A DNA stretch of 64,000 nucleotides from Leptotrichia sp. HSP-536 (GCF_041199985.1 NZ_CP165647.1:744001-808000), one strand, 5' to 3'. Numbered from the stretch's first letter, positions 1-9,540 are shown. Numbers and translations are program-made. The notes: generated from the sequence alone by a model not told the origin.

Positions 1-257
1 ACATTTCCTGCACCTAAATCAGCTAGTGGAAAAATTACTAACTGATTTTTTTTTATTTCATTTTCATAAATTTTTTTTATCAGTTTTTTTCTTAATTCAT
101 AAGAAAAAGGATTTTCTTGAGTTCCATCTTTATCGCTAGAACCTATAAATACCAAAACTTTGCTGCATACTTCAAGAGCTTTATTTATAATGTATTCGTG
201 CCCTTTGTGAAATGTTTGGAATCTTCCTAAAACTAAACCTGTTTTATATTTTTTCAT
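1..257 (-). CDS. NMN adenylyltransferase-like nucleotidyltransferase (partial, N-terminal 85 residues)
   Basis: The gene runs off the left edge; its first 85 codons read leftward from an ATG at 257 preceded by GGGAGG. The start shows GRFQTFHKGHEYII, the nucleotidyltransferase (T/H)xGH signature that binds ATP, followed by FIGSSDKDGTQENPFS, typical of the NadM/NadR-type NMN adenylyltransferase fold. It lies 33 bp downstream of pncB and follows nadE on the same strand, so a role in joining NMN or nicotinate mononucleotide to AMP fits. NadM-Nudix fusions begin the same way, but the C-terminus is outside the window. Family certain; exact substrate inferred from context. Confidence 0.85.
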   Translation of the reverse strand, partial: MKKYKTGLVLGRFQTFHKGHEYIINKALEVCSKVLVFIGSSDKDGTQENPFSYELRKKLIKKIYENEIKKNQLVIFPLADLGAGN

Positions 258-290
258 TAAAATTCCTCCCATCTTTGCTATAAGCTTTTT

Positions 291-1496
291 TTAATACTCG
301 TGTTCTCTTTCGAGCCTAAATTTTACCGACGCTTTCAGATATTTTAAGTATTCTTCGTTATCACACATTACTTTGGTTTCCACATCACTTAATTTAGCGA
401 CAGGCCTTCCGTTTACATACTGAAGTTTGATTACGATATTTAGTGGATTTTCCTTGGTGTCGTTAGTTATAAATGTTCCTATTCCAAAAGAAATTTTTGC
501 TTTGTCTTTAAATTTCTGGTATAGTTTTTCAGCTTCGTCAAAATTTAGCGAATCGCTAAATAAAAGTGTTTTTGTTTTTGGGTCTGTTTCATATTTTTTG
601 TAGTGATTTAATATTTTTTCAGCCCAGATATATGGATCTCCCGAATCGTGCCGCACTCCTGTGTAGTTGTTTACCATGCTTCTGTCAAAATCTCTTAAAA
701 ATAAATCGGTAGTTATCGTATCTGTAAGTGCTGTGCCGTTGTCTCCCTTGTATTCATCGTACCAATCTTTTAATGCGTAATGATTTGTGTAAGATAATGG
801 AATGGAGTCAATCCCTTGATACATTTGGACATATTCGTGAGCATAAGTTCCGATTGGTACTAGATTATATTTCATTGCCAAAAATACATTGGAAGTTCCA
901 ACCATATTTTGAATTTCGCTGGATAATTTTTTCACTGCTTCTTCTTGCCATTCTCTTGAAAGTCTTCTTCTGCAGCCAAATTCAGCAAATTTAAAATTAT
1001 ATTTTTTATTTTTAAAATCTAAAATTTTTTTCTCCAATTTTTCTTTTGCCGAAATAACTAGTTCATCGTAGTCAAACTTCATTCTAAAATATACTTCGTT
1101 AATGATTTCAAGCAAGTAAATTTCAAATTGCATAGCACTAAAAAGCGGTCCTGAGATGATAACTTTAAGTTTACCATTTTCAAGTATCGTAGTTACATAA
1201 TCCTTAATTGGATGCCACAATCTCAAAAATTCAACATAGTCTGATTTAATAAATCTTATCGAACTCAAATAATTTAATTCTTCATTCGTAAATCGCAAAC
1301 TACATAAATGGTCAATTTGTTCATTTATTTCTTCTAGCATTTCTTGTGTAAATTCAATTCCTGGTGTTCGGCATTTAAAGTGATATTCTCCGACTAAATC
1401 TGTGTGCTTATGAAATATTACCTGATTCATGTTAAATTTATAAAAATCTGTATCAAGTAAAGATGTTACAATAGGTTTTAGTTTCATTTTATTCAT
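291..1496 (-). CDS. pncB: Nicotinate phosphoribosyltransferase
   Basis: A 401-residue protein of normal PncB length. It makes nicotinate mononucleotide from nicotinate and phosphoribosyl pyrophosphate at the cost of ATP, in the cytoplasm, as the entry step of the Preiss-Handler salvage route. Visible landmarks are LLDTDFYKFNMNQ near the start, GTYAHEYVQMY (the His phosphorylated in this family) and VRHDSGDPYIWAEK, which binds the phosphoribosyl group. Its start overlaps the nadE stop by 8 bp, so the two are probably translationally coupled. The adenylyltransferase gene follows after 33 bp, which gives three consecutive NAD salvage steps in one operon. Confidence 0.96.
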   Translation of the reverse strand: MNKMKLKPIVTSLLDTDFYKFNMNQVIFHKHTDLVGEYHFKCRTPGIEFTQEMLEEINEQIDHLCSLRFTNEELNYLSSIRFIKSDYVEFLRLWHPIKDYVTTILENGKLKVIISGPLFSAMQFEIYLLEIINEVYFRMKFDYDELVISAKEKLEKKILDFKNKKYNFKFAEFGCRRRLSREWQEEAVKKLSSEIQNMVGTSNVFLAMKYNLVPIGTYAHEYVQMYQGIDSIPLSYTNHYALKDWYDEYKGDNGTALTDTITTDLFLRDFDRSMVNNYTGVRHDSGDPYIWAEKILNHYKKYETDPKTKTLLFSDSLNFDEAEKLYQKFKDKAKISFGIGTFITNDTKENPLNIVIKLQYVNGRPVAKLSDVETKVMCDNEEYLKYLKASVKFRLEREHEY

Positions 1497-2226
1497 CTCC
1501 TTTTTTATACTTAGGCATAGGCAGTATTTTATGTAAATTAATTTTATGTAAATAATCTATTTTTTCTTTTACTTTTAAATCTGAAATAGTCCCCGTTCTT
1601 ATATATTTGTCCAAAACGTCATAACTAAATCCTAATTTTTCTTCATCAGATTTCCCGCTCATACCGTCTTCAGGCACTTTTTTTAAAAACATTTCAGGAA
1701 GTCCAAGTTCACTTCCCAATTTTCGCACTTCAGTTTTTGTAAAATCGGAAATCGGTGAAAAATCTCCAGCGGCATCTCCAAATTTTGTAGAATATCCCAC
1801 ATAATCTTCGGATAAATTGCAAGTATTAGCTACCCTTCCTCCAATAATAGCAGAAATTCCGTACAGTACAGCCATTCGTATTCTAGCGGGCTGATTCGTC
1901 TTGTAAGCATCAAATTCATCAGGATTTACTCCCATTTGTGAAAAAATCAGCTCTTTCAAATTATTTACAGGTTTTTCAACATTTATTTCATAGTGCTTTA
2001 TTTGTAAAAATTCCACTAATTTTTTTGAAAAATCAATGTCGTGCTGTGTTCCTTTCGGCATAAGAACTCCTATTACGTTTTCCTGTCCCAAGGCTGCCAC
2101 ACAAAGTGCCGCTACAACTGAGGAATCGGTTCCTCCTGAAATTCCTACGACAGCTTTACAGTTTTTCCCATTTTCTTCAAAATATTTTTTAATCCAGTCG
2201 ATAATTTTATCTTTTTCTTTTTTCAT
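1489..2226 (-). CDS. nadE: NH3-dependent NAD(+) synthetase
   Basis: A 245-residue protein that amidates nicotinate adenine dinucleotide to NAD using ATP and ammonia. The ATP pyrophosphatase loop is GISGGTDSSVVAALC, and there is no N-terminal glutaminase domain, so it belongs to the short ammonia-dependent form. RVANTCNLSEDYVGY and GDFSPISDFTKTEV are the other family landmarks. I place the start at the ATG at 2226, because the GAGGTG ribosome site lies just upstream; the GTG at 2235 is part of that site. It is the first gene of a leftward operon with pncB and a NadM-like gene, transcribed from the promoter at 2250-2278. Confidence 0.96.
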   Translation of the reverse strand: MKKEKDKIIDWIKKYFEENGKNCKAVVGISGGTDSSVVAALCVAALGQENVIGVLMPKGTQHDIDFSKKLVEFLQIKHYEINVEKPVNNLKELIFSQMGVNPDEFDAYKTNQPARIRMAVLYGISAIIGGRVANTCNLSEDYVGYSTKFGDAAGDFSPISDFTKTEVRKLGSELGLPEMFLKKVPEDGMSGKSDEEKLGFSYDVLDKYIRTGTISDLKVKEKIDYLHKINLHKILPMPKYKKGDE

Positions 2227-2249
2227 AATTATCACCTCTTTTTGTATAT

Positions 2250-2278
2250 ATTATATCTAAACGTTTAAAGAATAACAA
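2250..2278 (-). promoter_or_regulatory. Promoter of the NAD salvage operon with embedded palindrome
   Basis: Reading leftward there is TTGTTA (2273-2278), a 17-nt spacer and TATAAT (2250-2255). The spacer holds the perfect 10-bp palindrome TAAACGTTTA at 2258-2267, a position suited to a repressor. I cannot match it to a known NiaR or NrtR box. Confidence 0.7.
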
Positions 2279-2296
2279 GTTTTATGAAAATGGCAA

Positions 2297-2683
2297 CTAT
2301 TGAATTTCATTTTTTACAGGAACTCCAATTCCATTTTCAAATATATCAATTTCATTTTCCAGTTCCTTTAAGTCGTTTCTGATAAAATGCTCATTATCTG
2401 TACCAAGTCTGAAAGTACGGACTAAAACGCCATTTTTATGATTTATTTCAAACATATATTCTTCCACAGCCATTTTTTTTCGATTATTAATTTCATCATT
2501 TTCAAAATCTATAACAAGTGTTACATTCAAATCGGATAACTCATTAATATCAAATTCTTTTTCGTTTACTAAATAATTTAAAATACTTTGCTTTATTACA
2601 AATTCTAGCTCTTCTTCTATAATTTCACGCTCTTTTTCAATATTTTGCGTCAAATATAAAATAGCTTTATCCAAAAATATCAT
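2297..2683 (-). CDS. Hypothetical protein, 128 aa
   Basis: I do not recognise this family. The start at 2683 is supported by AAAGGAA about 10 bases upstream. It is soluble and acidic, with no signal peptide or membrane segment. The first 40 residues look helical and Glu-rich, and the middle (LNVTLVIDFENDE) looks like a beta strand. Only one non-Met sulfur residue would be expected; there are no Cys residues and no metal-binding pattern. It sits between the FadL porin and the NAD operon on the same strand but has its own spacing on both sides, about 105 bp to the porin and 60 bp to the NAD promoter. Confidence 0.7.
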   Translation of the reverse strand: MIFLDKAILYLTQNIEKEREIIEEELEFVIKQSILNYLVNEKEFDINELSDLNVTLVIDFENDEINNRKKMAVEEYMFEINHKNGVLVRTFRLGTDNEHFIRNDLKELENEIDIFENGIGVPVKNEIQ

Positions 2684-2788
2684 ATTTTGTGTTCCTTTCT
2701 CATCATTTTAAAGTAATATATTTTAATTATATAATAAAAAAACTTTAAAAACAAATTTTTTTGACTTGCCTTTAAAGTTTAAAAATTA

Positions 2789-4081
2789 CTAGAATTTATG
2801 TGTATATCCTAATGTAAATACATTTATGCTTTTATCATATTTTACTTTTGATTTATCAATATAAATGCCTGGAAGCGATGTCTTTTCACGTTTTCCATTT
2901 GATGAATTATAGTTTACGTGGGCAATTCCAAATTTCCATTCTGAAGCATCTGTTGGCTTGTAAGTAATTCCTGTAGCATAAATTTGGGAATTTATTGCAA
3001 ATTCGACGTCTGAGAATGATTCTTTTTTTGCACCTGTATTAGCATAATTAAATCCAGCGTGCCAAGTGAACTTTTCATTAATTTTGTAATCTGCTCCAAA
3101 ATTCACTTCATAACCGTCATCATACTTAAATCTGTCCATTTTTGCAGTTCTGTTAAAATAATGTGTGTACCCTCCTGAAAGAGTCCATTTGTTTATATCT
3201 TTTGAAACTCCTAGAGCCAAAACTCCTGGCAAATCACGTCTTGAGTGTACTCCGTCTGCATATTCAGGATAGAAAAATGAAATTCCAAGAGGCATTCCCC
3301 TGAATATCATCTTGTTGTTTTCCTGTGCCTTTGACTTAAATTTCAATTTTACAGGCGTTTCGTATTTTAATGCAAAGTTTAACGTGTCAGTAGGCTTGTA
3401 ATCTAAACCGATGATTCCACCAAACCCGTCCGCATCACGTCTTGAATTCATAGACAGATGATTTCTGCTAAGTCCAATTGCATTTCCTACAGCGGAATTG
3501 TAGCCGTATTCAGCTTCTCCATCCAGTTTTCTATGTGCATAAACATATTTTAAGCCACCTGCTATTGAAAAGTTATCATTAATTTTATAAGCTCCGCCAA
3601 GCATTAATTGATAATAACGATTTTGCCCAGTAAAACGGTTTTTTACAACTTTTGCTCCAAGCCTTCCGCCTGTCAAGCTGTTGAAAGTATCTCCAGCAAG
3701 CTCAATTCCAGCAACTCCATTATTGTAACGGAGAGTTGCTCCACCTGCGATTACGCTTAAATTTCCAAAAATTGAATAATTATCTTTTTTGCGTAAAATA
3801 TTGAAAGACGGTGCTCCTGCATATCTATGGGATTTCATTTTTTTCCCTTTTAAAGTCATTGACTCTTCGACCATGGAATTTTGCATATTTAAATTTACAT
3901 AAGTTCCATCATCTACAAATGCGGTTCCAGCTGGATTGTAAAAAACACCTTCTACAGAAATTTTTCCAGCCTGAGATGGATTTTGAAAGTATGAAGCGGA
4001 GTTGTTTGACAAATAGTCAATACTTGCCGCATTCGCAAAGATTGCAGTTAAAATTGATATAATTGCTATTTTTAGTTTCAT
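2789..4081 (-). CDS. OmpP1/FadL/TodX-family outer membrane transport protein
   Basis: A 430-residue exported protein with a signal peptide of about 18 residues (cleavage after IFANA is likely). The mature N-terminus ASIDYLSNNSASYFQNPSQAG followed by YNPAG is typical of FadL-family porins, which begin with an Asn-Pro-Ala-rich hatch (here GVFYNPAGTAFVDDGTYV). Many alternating strands and the C-terminal Phe (GYTHKF) fit a 14-strand barrel inserted by BamA. The family carries long-chain fatty acids or other hydrophobic compounds across the outer membrane; the substrate here is unknown. It is probably monocistronic, with a promoter that carries an inverted repeat (4192-4220). Confidence 0.9.
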   Translation of the reverse strand: MKLKIAIISILTAIFANAASIDYLSNNSASYFQNPSQAGKISVEGVFYNPAGTAFVDDGTYVNLNMQNSMVEESMTLKGKKMKSHRYAGAPSFNILRKKDNYSIFGNLSVIAGGATLRYNNGVAGIELAGDTFNSLTGGRLGAKVVKNRFTGQNRYYQLMLGGAYKINDNFSIAGGLKYVYAHRKLDGEAEYGYNSAVGNAIGLSRNHLSMNSRRDADGFGGIIGLDYKPTDTLNFALKYETPVKLKFKSKAQENNKMIFRGMPLGISFFYPEYADGVHSRRDLPGVLALGVSKDINKWTLSGGYTHYFNRTAKMDRFKYDDGYEVNFGADYKINEKFTWHAGFNYANTGAKKESFSDVEFAINSQIYATGITYKPTDASEWKFGIAHVNYNSSNGKREKTSLPGIYIDKSKVKYDKSINVFTLGYTHKF

Positions 4082-4191
4082 AGTTAATCTCCTTGTTTTT
4101 TTTATTTGTATTTTTTACAAATGAAGTTTAAATCTTGTAATAAAATTAAAAGTTGTTAAATTTAAAATCATTTCATATTTTGATGTATAAT

Positions 4192-4220
4192 AATATAACA
4201 TGTGTTATACAAAAAGTCAA
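4192..4220 (-). promoter_or_regulatory. FadL-type porin promoter with operator-like inverted repeat
   Basis: Leftward TTGACT (4215-4220), 17-nt spacer, TATATT (4192-4197). The spacer contains the perfect inverted repeat TATAACA-tg-TGTTATA (4194-4209), which overlaps the -10 edge, as expected for a repressor site. Confidence 0.65.
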
Positions 4221-4249
4221 TAAATTTATTTTGATTATAAAAATATTTT

Positions 4250-4285
4250 ATACTATTCCCCGTTTAAATAGCAAATGTTTAATAA
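4250..4285. repeat. Short dispersed repeat core
   Basis: The stretch around CCCCGTTTAAATAGCAAA closely resembles 40737-40765 (CCCCGTTTAAATAACGAA) and the left end of the element at 38104. It lies in the 380-bp gap between the porin and the autotransporter. Apart from this and the porin promoter I see no gene in that gap. Confidence 0.45.
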
Positions 4286-4462
4286 ATTTTGAATTACATA
4301 CTATTTAGTAAAGAATTAAAACTTTTTGTCCTTAACATAGTTTCTATTTTATAATGAGATTTAGTACTACAAAAATAAATGAAAATAAAAAGAGCTACTC
4401 CAAAAATATTGAAGCAACTCTCGAAAGCACAAAATTATTTAAAAGAAAAAACAATCAAACAT

Positions 4463-7400
4463 TTAGAACGATGCGCCAATTCCTACACCAACATGAGCAT
4501 TCTTGTCTTTCGTGTCATATCCACCTTTTACCGAAAAGTTAAATCTTCCTGTCTCCAGTCCGACCTTCACCCCGGTACTCAAGTTTCCACGGCTTTCGCC
4601 TTTTGCAGATTTTCTTTTATACCCAGTTCTCGCATTTATAAACTTAATCTCATTTTCCTTGTGGTCAACCTTTCCAAGCTCATGCTCGTACGCTAAATCC
4701 AAAGAAGCTTTTAACTTAGTTTTATCTGTAACTTGTTTAGAATATCCAAGTTCAATACCAGCAGATGGTTTAACTGAGTAATAACTATTTCCTTTAACAT
4801 CTAGCCCCATAGTCGCATCCTTTTCCTTAATCTTTCCAAAACTTCCGTATCCAAGCTTTAACGCTCCATAAGGTTTAATTGTAGAATTTTCACCTAACTC
4901 ATAAGTCTTGCTGATTTCATTCTTAACCGAGAATCCGTAAGCATTATAGTCAGCTTTGTTTTCATAAACTTTATCTGTCATAATTCTACGTTTCATTGAG
5001 TTTTGTGAAACAAACATATCTCCACCTAAAGTCCAGTCAAGGTCGCCAATGCTCAAGTCAAATTTCTTGTATCCACCAGCCTTAAGCATTGAGACGCTTT
5101 CCTTTGAATGCCCTTTATCCTTGAATTTATAGTTATTTATTGCAACACCTCCGTAAGCTCCCCAGTTACTGTCAGTATTATTGAACAGGTAGGAAGCTCC
5201 GAAAGCTGTGCTTGTTGTATTTGGAACTTCTTCGGTCTTGAAATCATGCTTATCTTTATTAAAGAATGTTTCAACGTGATGTCCGGCTTTGCCTGCATTG
5301 TCTTTTTGCAAAGATGAAATTTGGCTGTCTAGAAGGTTGTCTGTCTGGTTTATTCTTTGCTGAACATTAATGTATTGACTTCCAGCAATCTCCTTGTAGG
5401 CTTTTCCTAGACTTTCGGCATCTCTTAGTGTGTTCATGTAATTAAATATCTGCTTATCTTTTTCGCTTGCCACAACGTATTTTTCATCAAGCCCTTTTGC
5501 CACATCTTTTGTCTTTTCATCAGCAAATTTTGTATAGGATTGTTTTTTCAAGGTAACTTTTTCAATTTTGTTGTCCTTTATTTCAGGTTCTGCTTTCCAC
5601 ACAAGTGAGCCTGATTTTACTGTCCAGTCAGCAATTCTGCTTGTCTGCATTGAATCATTGAAAGGCTTTAATACATCCTGTCCGACTGTAACTTCTGTGG
5701 CGTTAGTCTTTTCAGTGGCTTCTGCTCCGATTAGCAAGTCTGCACTGTTCAGCCCAAGGTTAGCTAATCCTTCGATAGGATTTGTTTTTCCAAGGGAGTT
5801 CATATATATTCCAAGGTCGCTTTTTACAGGATTTATTTTGTCTGATAAAGCTTTTACAGTTACTGGTCTTAATTCCACTTCTTCTGGACTAATATTTGTT
5901 CCATTGACTTTGATTTCTCCATTATTTACTACAACTGCTCCTTTTTCAAATACTACTCCCTTACCATTTACAGAATTAATAAGGATTTTTCCAAAAGCTT
6001 CATTTGTAAACTTGGAATCTTTTCCAACGACAACTCCGATTACATCCTTCAAACCTTCTCCATCAGTTTCTATTGTACTAGCATTGAATCCTTCTGTTCC
6101 GTCAGCAAGGTACATTCCTATACCACCATCACCTGCAATGACTATTCTACCTTCATTTTTCAGTTTTCCACCATTAACTCCGACCATTCCTATGGAGTTC
6201 TTACCTACTTTCATAAATCCAAAAAAACCATTTTCTCCGTAATTGTTTGGATTAATAGAAAACATTCCAATGCTTGGATTATTTCTGTCAGATGAATCTC
6301 CCATTATGATTTCACCATTGTTATACATTTTTGTCGAACTTTTTCCTGTTACATAGATTCCTGTAGAGATATCTCCTGAAAGATTTATTTCTCCATGATT
6401 TTCTATTTTAAAATGATCAGTATCACCTGTAGAATGGGGTTTATCAACTGTATACGCCATTATTCCAATACTCTTCTCCGCAGTGCTCAAAATTTTACCA
6501 GTATTATTATTAATACCTTCTCCACCAATATTATTATACTCTCTGTCTATACGTATTCCTATGGAAGATTTTCCCAATGTAATAATGTCCCTATTTTCAT
6601 TTTCATTATCAGAAGAAGGTTTATCATAAACGGTATACTGTGCAATGGAGTTTTCTCCCACTTCTATAGGACCTGAATTCCAAATAGTTTTCTTAGAAAA
6701 TAATGCCACTGAATTTTTTCCTGTCAATTTAATTGTACCCCAATCTATAATTCTATTACTTGCTTTTATAGCAACCTGTTCATCTTTTGTTCCTGTAATA
6801 GTCTTATTTGTCTCCAAAGTAATTTTTGTTGGAGTTATTTTTGATAATGTTTTATAATATTTGTTATTCTCGTCATCCAGATTTATATCTTCATCAATTA
6901 TAAGCTTAGAGTCATTAAATTTTACTTCGTTATATCCTGTTCCACTAATTCTAGAGTTTAATCCTGGTACTTCTGAAATAATATTTGAGAAATCAGAATC
7001 TGTTAATTTTATTTCTGCATCTTTAATTGTAAGAAGATTAGAGCCTTCTTGCATATTGAGAACTAGTCTATTAGGATTACTTATATCGTTAAATATACCC
7101 TTAATATCGTTTCGACCAATAAGACCGCCAGTATCATGCCAAAATGCAGAACCATCTTTTTTAACGTTCATTATTGTTGGAGATGATATAGTAATACCAC
7201 CACTCACATCAAGACCATATTTTCTTGCATGTATGTTGTCATATATAGTAGTGTTATTTCCGCCAATTATTGCTGTATAAGAATCTGCTTGATTATAATC
7301 AAGTTCCTCATAGATTCCTTCCTTAAGTTTTGCTAAATTAGGTGTTGCAGTAAATCTTGTATCAGTTATCACAACAGATGAATTCCCTGGAGTAGGTGTA

Positions 7401-7522
7401 TTACTTGCTGAACCGTCTCCACTTCCGCTTCCACCTCCGCCACCAGATGAGCAGCTCAAAATGGCGCATAATGATGCTAAAAGCATTAATTTCCTTGATT
7501 TTCTAGAATTTTTAGTTTTCAT
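4463..7522 (-). CDS. Lipidated autotransporter with C-terminal beta-barrel
   Basis: A 1019-residue type V secretion protein. The N-terminus has a basic region, a hydrophobic core and a lipobox-like ILSC with Cys24, followed by a Ser/Gly linker, so the mature protein may be acylated. Residues of about 60-600 form a beta-helix passenger with repeated phrases such as NSIGMVGVNGGKL and GGIGMYLADG. The last 280 residues are the autotransporter barrel, from FNKDKHDFKTEEV to the terminal GVGIGASF, whose final Phe is the BamA signal. The junction and barrel are close to those of the protein at 56005-59202. There are no protease motifs; adhesion is the likely role. It has its own promoter at 7649-7676. 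Confidence 0.92.
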   Translation of the reverse strand: MKTKNSRKSRKLMLLASLCAILSCSSGGGGGSGSGDGSASNTPTPGNSSVVITDTRFTATPNLAKLKEGIYEELDYNQADSYTAIIGGNNTTIYDNIHARKYGLDVSGGITISSPTIMNVKKDGSAFWHDTGGLIGRNDIKGIFNDISNPNRLVLNMQEGSNLLTIKDAEIKLTDSDFSNIISEVPGLNSRISGTGYNEVKFNDSKLIIDEDINLDDENNKYYKTLSKITPTKITLETNKTITGTKDEQVAIKASNRIIDWGTIKLTGKNSVALFSKKTIWNSGPIEVGENSIAQYTVYDKPSSDNENENRDIITLGKSSIGIRIDREYNNIGGEGINNNTGKILSTAEKSIGIMAYTVDKPHSTGDTDHFKIENHGEINLSGDISTGIYVTGKSSTKMYNNGEIIMGDSSDRNNPSIGMFSINPNNYGENGFFGFMKVGKNSIGMVGVNGGKLKNEGRIVIAGDGGIGMYLADGTEGFNASTIETDGEGLKDVIGVVVGKDSKFTNEAFGKILINSVNGKGVVFEKGAVVVNNGEIKVNGTNISPEEVELRPVTVKALSDKINPVKSDLGIYMNSLGKTNPIEGLANLGLNSADLLIGAEATEKTNATEVTVGQDVLKPFNDSMQTSRIADWTVKSGSLVWKAEPEIKDNKIEKVTLKKQSYTKFADEKTKDVAKGLDEKYVVASEKDKQIFNYMNTLRDAESLGKAYKEIAGSQYINVQQRINQTDNLLDSQISSLQKDNAGKAGHHVETFFNKDKHDFKTEEVPNTTSTAFGASYLFNNTDSNWGAYGGVAINNYKFKDKGHSKESVSMLKAGGYKKFDLSIGDLDWTLGGDMFVSQNSMKRRIMTDKVYENKADYNAYGFSVKNEISKTYELGENSTIKPYGALKLGYGSFGKIKEKDATMGLDVKGNSYYSVKPSAGIELGYSKQVTDKTKLKASLDLAYEHELGKVDHKENEIKFINARTGYKRKSAKGESRGNLSTGVKVGLETGRFNFSVKGGYDTKDKNAHVGVGIGASF

Positions 7523-7648
7523 GACCTTCCTCCTTAGACTCTTGAGTGAATCTTTATATTTTTTATTTATATTTTAATATTTTGTCTGAATTGATTTAAA
7601 AGTATTGAATTATATGGAAAAAAAGTAATTACCTTCTCTTTCTTATTT

Positions 7649-7676
7649 ATTATACCTTGACTTTCAAAAAAGTCAA
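7649..7676 (-). promoter_or_regulatory. Autotransporter promoter overlapped by a perfect inverted repeat
   Basis: Leftward TTGACT (7671-7676), 16-nt spacer, TATAAT (7649-7654). The sequence TTGACTTT-CAAA-AAAGTCAA (7657-7676, plus strand) is an 8-bp perfect inverted repeat that covers the -35 box and much of the spacer. Confidence 0.7.
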
Positions 7677-7768
7677 TATTAAATTAAAAAACATTAACTC
7701 AAAAAATTAAAAAATAACTAAAAGAATCGTAAATAGAAAAATAAAGTATATAAAAAGAAATCAAATTG

Positions 7769-7777
7769 TGGTATAAT
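7769..7777 (+). promoter_or_regulatory. Extended -10 promoter of recA
   Basis: TGGTATAAT is a perfect extended -10 element (TATAAT at 7772-7777) 37 bases upstream of the recA start. No convincing -35 box and no Gram-positive type SOS box (GAAC-N4-GTTC) is visible nearby. Confidence 0.6.
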
Positions 7778-7813
7778 AAAAGTCAGGACAAAATAAAAAA
7801 TGAGGAGGGTATA

Positions 7814-8926
7814 ATGGCTAGAAAAAAAGCTGAAGAAAAGGAAAAAGATGATAAAGGGCTAACTGAAAAAGAGAAAATGCTTGATTTGGCACTTAAGCAG
7901 ATTCAAAAGGATTATGGTGAAGGTGCCGTTATGAAACTTGGGGAAAATCAAAAAATGAATATCAGGGCTATTTCTACAGGAAGTCTGAATTTAGATATGG
8001 CGCTTGGAATTGGTGGAGTGCCAAGAGGAAGAATCGTCGAAATTTATGGGGCAGAGTCTTCAGGGAAAACTACGCTTGCACTTCATATTATTGCAGAAGC
8101 TCAAAAAGCAGGAGGAGTTGTGGCATTTATTGACGCAGAGCATGCTTTGGATCCAGTTTATGCAAAAGCTCTTGGAGTAAATATTGACGAACTTTTAATT
8201 TCACAGCCTGATACTGGAGAACAGGCACTTGAGATTTCTGATATGCTTGTAAGAAGTGGAGCACTCGATGTGATCGTTGTGGATTCGGTTGCCGCACTTG
8301 TTCCAAAAGCTGAAATTGAAGGGGAAATGGGAGATCAGCAAATGGGACTTCAGGCAAGGCTGATGTCAAAAGCGCTTAGAAAATTGACTGGAAATATCGC
8401 AAAATCTGATACAGTAATGATTTTCATAAATCAAATCAGAGAAAAAATCGGAGGATTTTCATTTGTTCCAGGAGTACAGACAACAACTTCAGGTGGGCGT
8501 GCATTAAAATTTTTCTCAACAGTCAGAATGGAAGTAAAAAGAGTAGGCTCTGTAAAACAGGGAGATGACGTTATCGGAAGTGAAGTTCTAGTAAAAGTAA
8601 CCAAAAACAAAGTTGCTCCGCCATTTAAGGAAGCAAGATTTAACATTATGTACGGAACAGGAATTTCCAAAATCGGAGAAATTCTAGATGCGGCAATAAA
8701 TCTAGGAATTGCTTCAAAAGCTGGAGCCTGGTTCAGCTATGGAGATGAACGGCTTGGGCAAGGACGTGTAAACGTTGAAAGAATGTTAAAGGAAAATACG
8801 GAATTGTATGGAAGACTTGAAAAAGATGTACTCGAAGCTATTCGTCCAAAACAGGAAAATGAAAAACAAGTAAACGATGTTGAAAATTCAGAAAATAATG
8901 AAGCAGAAAACAATGAAAATCAATAA
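7814..8926 (+). CDS. recA: Recombinase RecA
   Basis: A 370-residue RecA that forms ATP-dependent filaments on single-stranded DNA for homologous recombination and stimulates LexA-type self-cleavage. Walker A is GAESSGKTT, Walker B is the hydrophobic stretch ending [10 protein letters not shown], and loop 2 is [14 protein letters not shown]. The C-terminal tail is acidic and Asn/Glu-rich, as usual. I chose the ATG at 7814 because GAGGAGGG lies 6-13 bases upstream; an earlier in-frame start would put the promoter inside the gene. recX overlaps its 3' end by 14 bp. Confidence 0.98.
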   Translation: MARKKAEEKEKDDKGLTEKEKMLDLALKQIQKDYGEGAVMKLGENQKMNIRAISTGSLNLDMALGIGGVPRGRIVEIYGAESSGKTTLALHIIAEAQKAGGVVAFIDAEHALDPVYAKALGVNIDELLISQPDTGEQALEISDMLVRSGALDVIVVDSVAALVPKAEIEGEMGDQQMGLQARLMSKALRKLTGNIAKSDTVMIFINQIREKIGGFSFVPGVQTTTSGGRALKFFSTVRMEVKRVGSVKQGDDVIGSEVLVKVTKNKVAPPFKEARFNIMYGTGISKIGEILDAAINLGIASKAGAWFSYGDERLGQGRVNVERMLKENTELYGRLEKDVLEAIRPKQENEKQVNDVENSENNEAENNENQ

Positions 8927-9521
8927 AATATATCGAAACAAAATATATTTGGATAACGATGAAATTATGGACATAAGTCCATTAATCAGACAAAAGTACA
9001 ATTTAAAGATAAATGATGATATTGAGAGGTTTTATGACGAGATTTCGTATGAAGCCTCCTTTGAAAAAGGAATTTTCCTAATTTCGCTAAAAGACAGGAC
9101 TAAAAAGGAATTGCGACTAAAACTAGAAGAGAAATATAGAAATAAGCTAGCAATTTTGAAAGTAATAAAAAAATTGGAAGAATTTGGATATTTAAGCGAT
9201 TTAAATTATGCAATTTCCTATATTGAAAGCAGGAAATACGGTAAAAATCGGATTTTATATAATTTATTTCAGAAGGGAATTGACAAAAGTACAGTTGAAA
9301 AGGCATATCTGGCTTTGGCTGAGGAAAAGGAAGAAAATGTTGATGATATAAAGCTGGAAAAATTAATTGGAAAAAATAGTAAAAAGATCAATATGAGCAA
9401 AAGTCGAGATGAAAAGAAAATGAAAGAAGAGCAGAAACTTATACAATATCTGGCAAGACAAGGTTTTTCTCTTGATAAAATTTTTAAAAAGTTAAAAGAG
9501 TACAAGGAAAATTATGAATAG
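8913..9521 (+). CDS. recX: Regulatory protein RecX
   Basis: A 202-residue helical, Lys/Glu-rich protein that modulates RecA filaments and ATPase activity. The RecX pattern is clear: [18 protein letters not shown] followed by [17 protein letters not shown] and [19 protein letters not shown], the three-helix repeats of the family. The start is uncertain. I prefer the ATG at 8913 ([15 protein letters not shown]), which overlaps the recA stop by 14 bp and suggests coupled translation; in-frame ATGs at 8877 and 8898 lie further inside recA. It precedes plsC by 19 bp and may be part of the same transcript. Confidence 0.9.
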   Translation: MKINKIYRNKIYLDNDEIMDISPLIRQKYNLKINDDIERFYDEISYEASFEKGIFLISLKDRTKKELRLKLEEKYRNKLAILKVIKKLEEFGYLSDLNYAISYIESRKYGKNRILYNLFQKGIDKSTVEKAYLALAEEKEENVDDIKLEKLIGKNSKKINMSKSRDEKKMKEEQKLIQYLARQGFSLDKIFKKLKEYKENYE

Positions 9522-9540
9522 ACAGTAAAGGAGGAAAGGC

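Noticed and set aside
5568..6242. Long open frame antisense to the first autotransporter
   Set aside because: It is a shadow of the repetitive passenger codons; the Pro/Ser/Phe-rich translation has no start signal.
7523..7813. LexA-type SOS box at recA
   Set aside because: No GAAC-N4-GTTC or CTG-N10-CAG site is present in the intergenic region.
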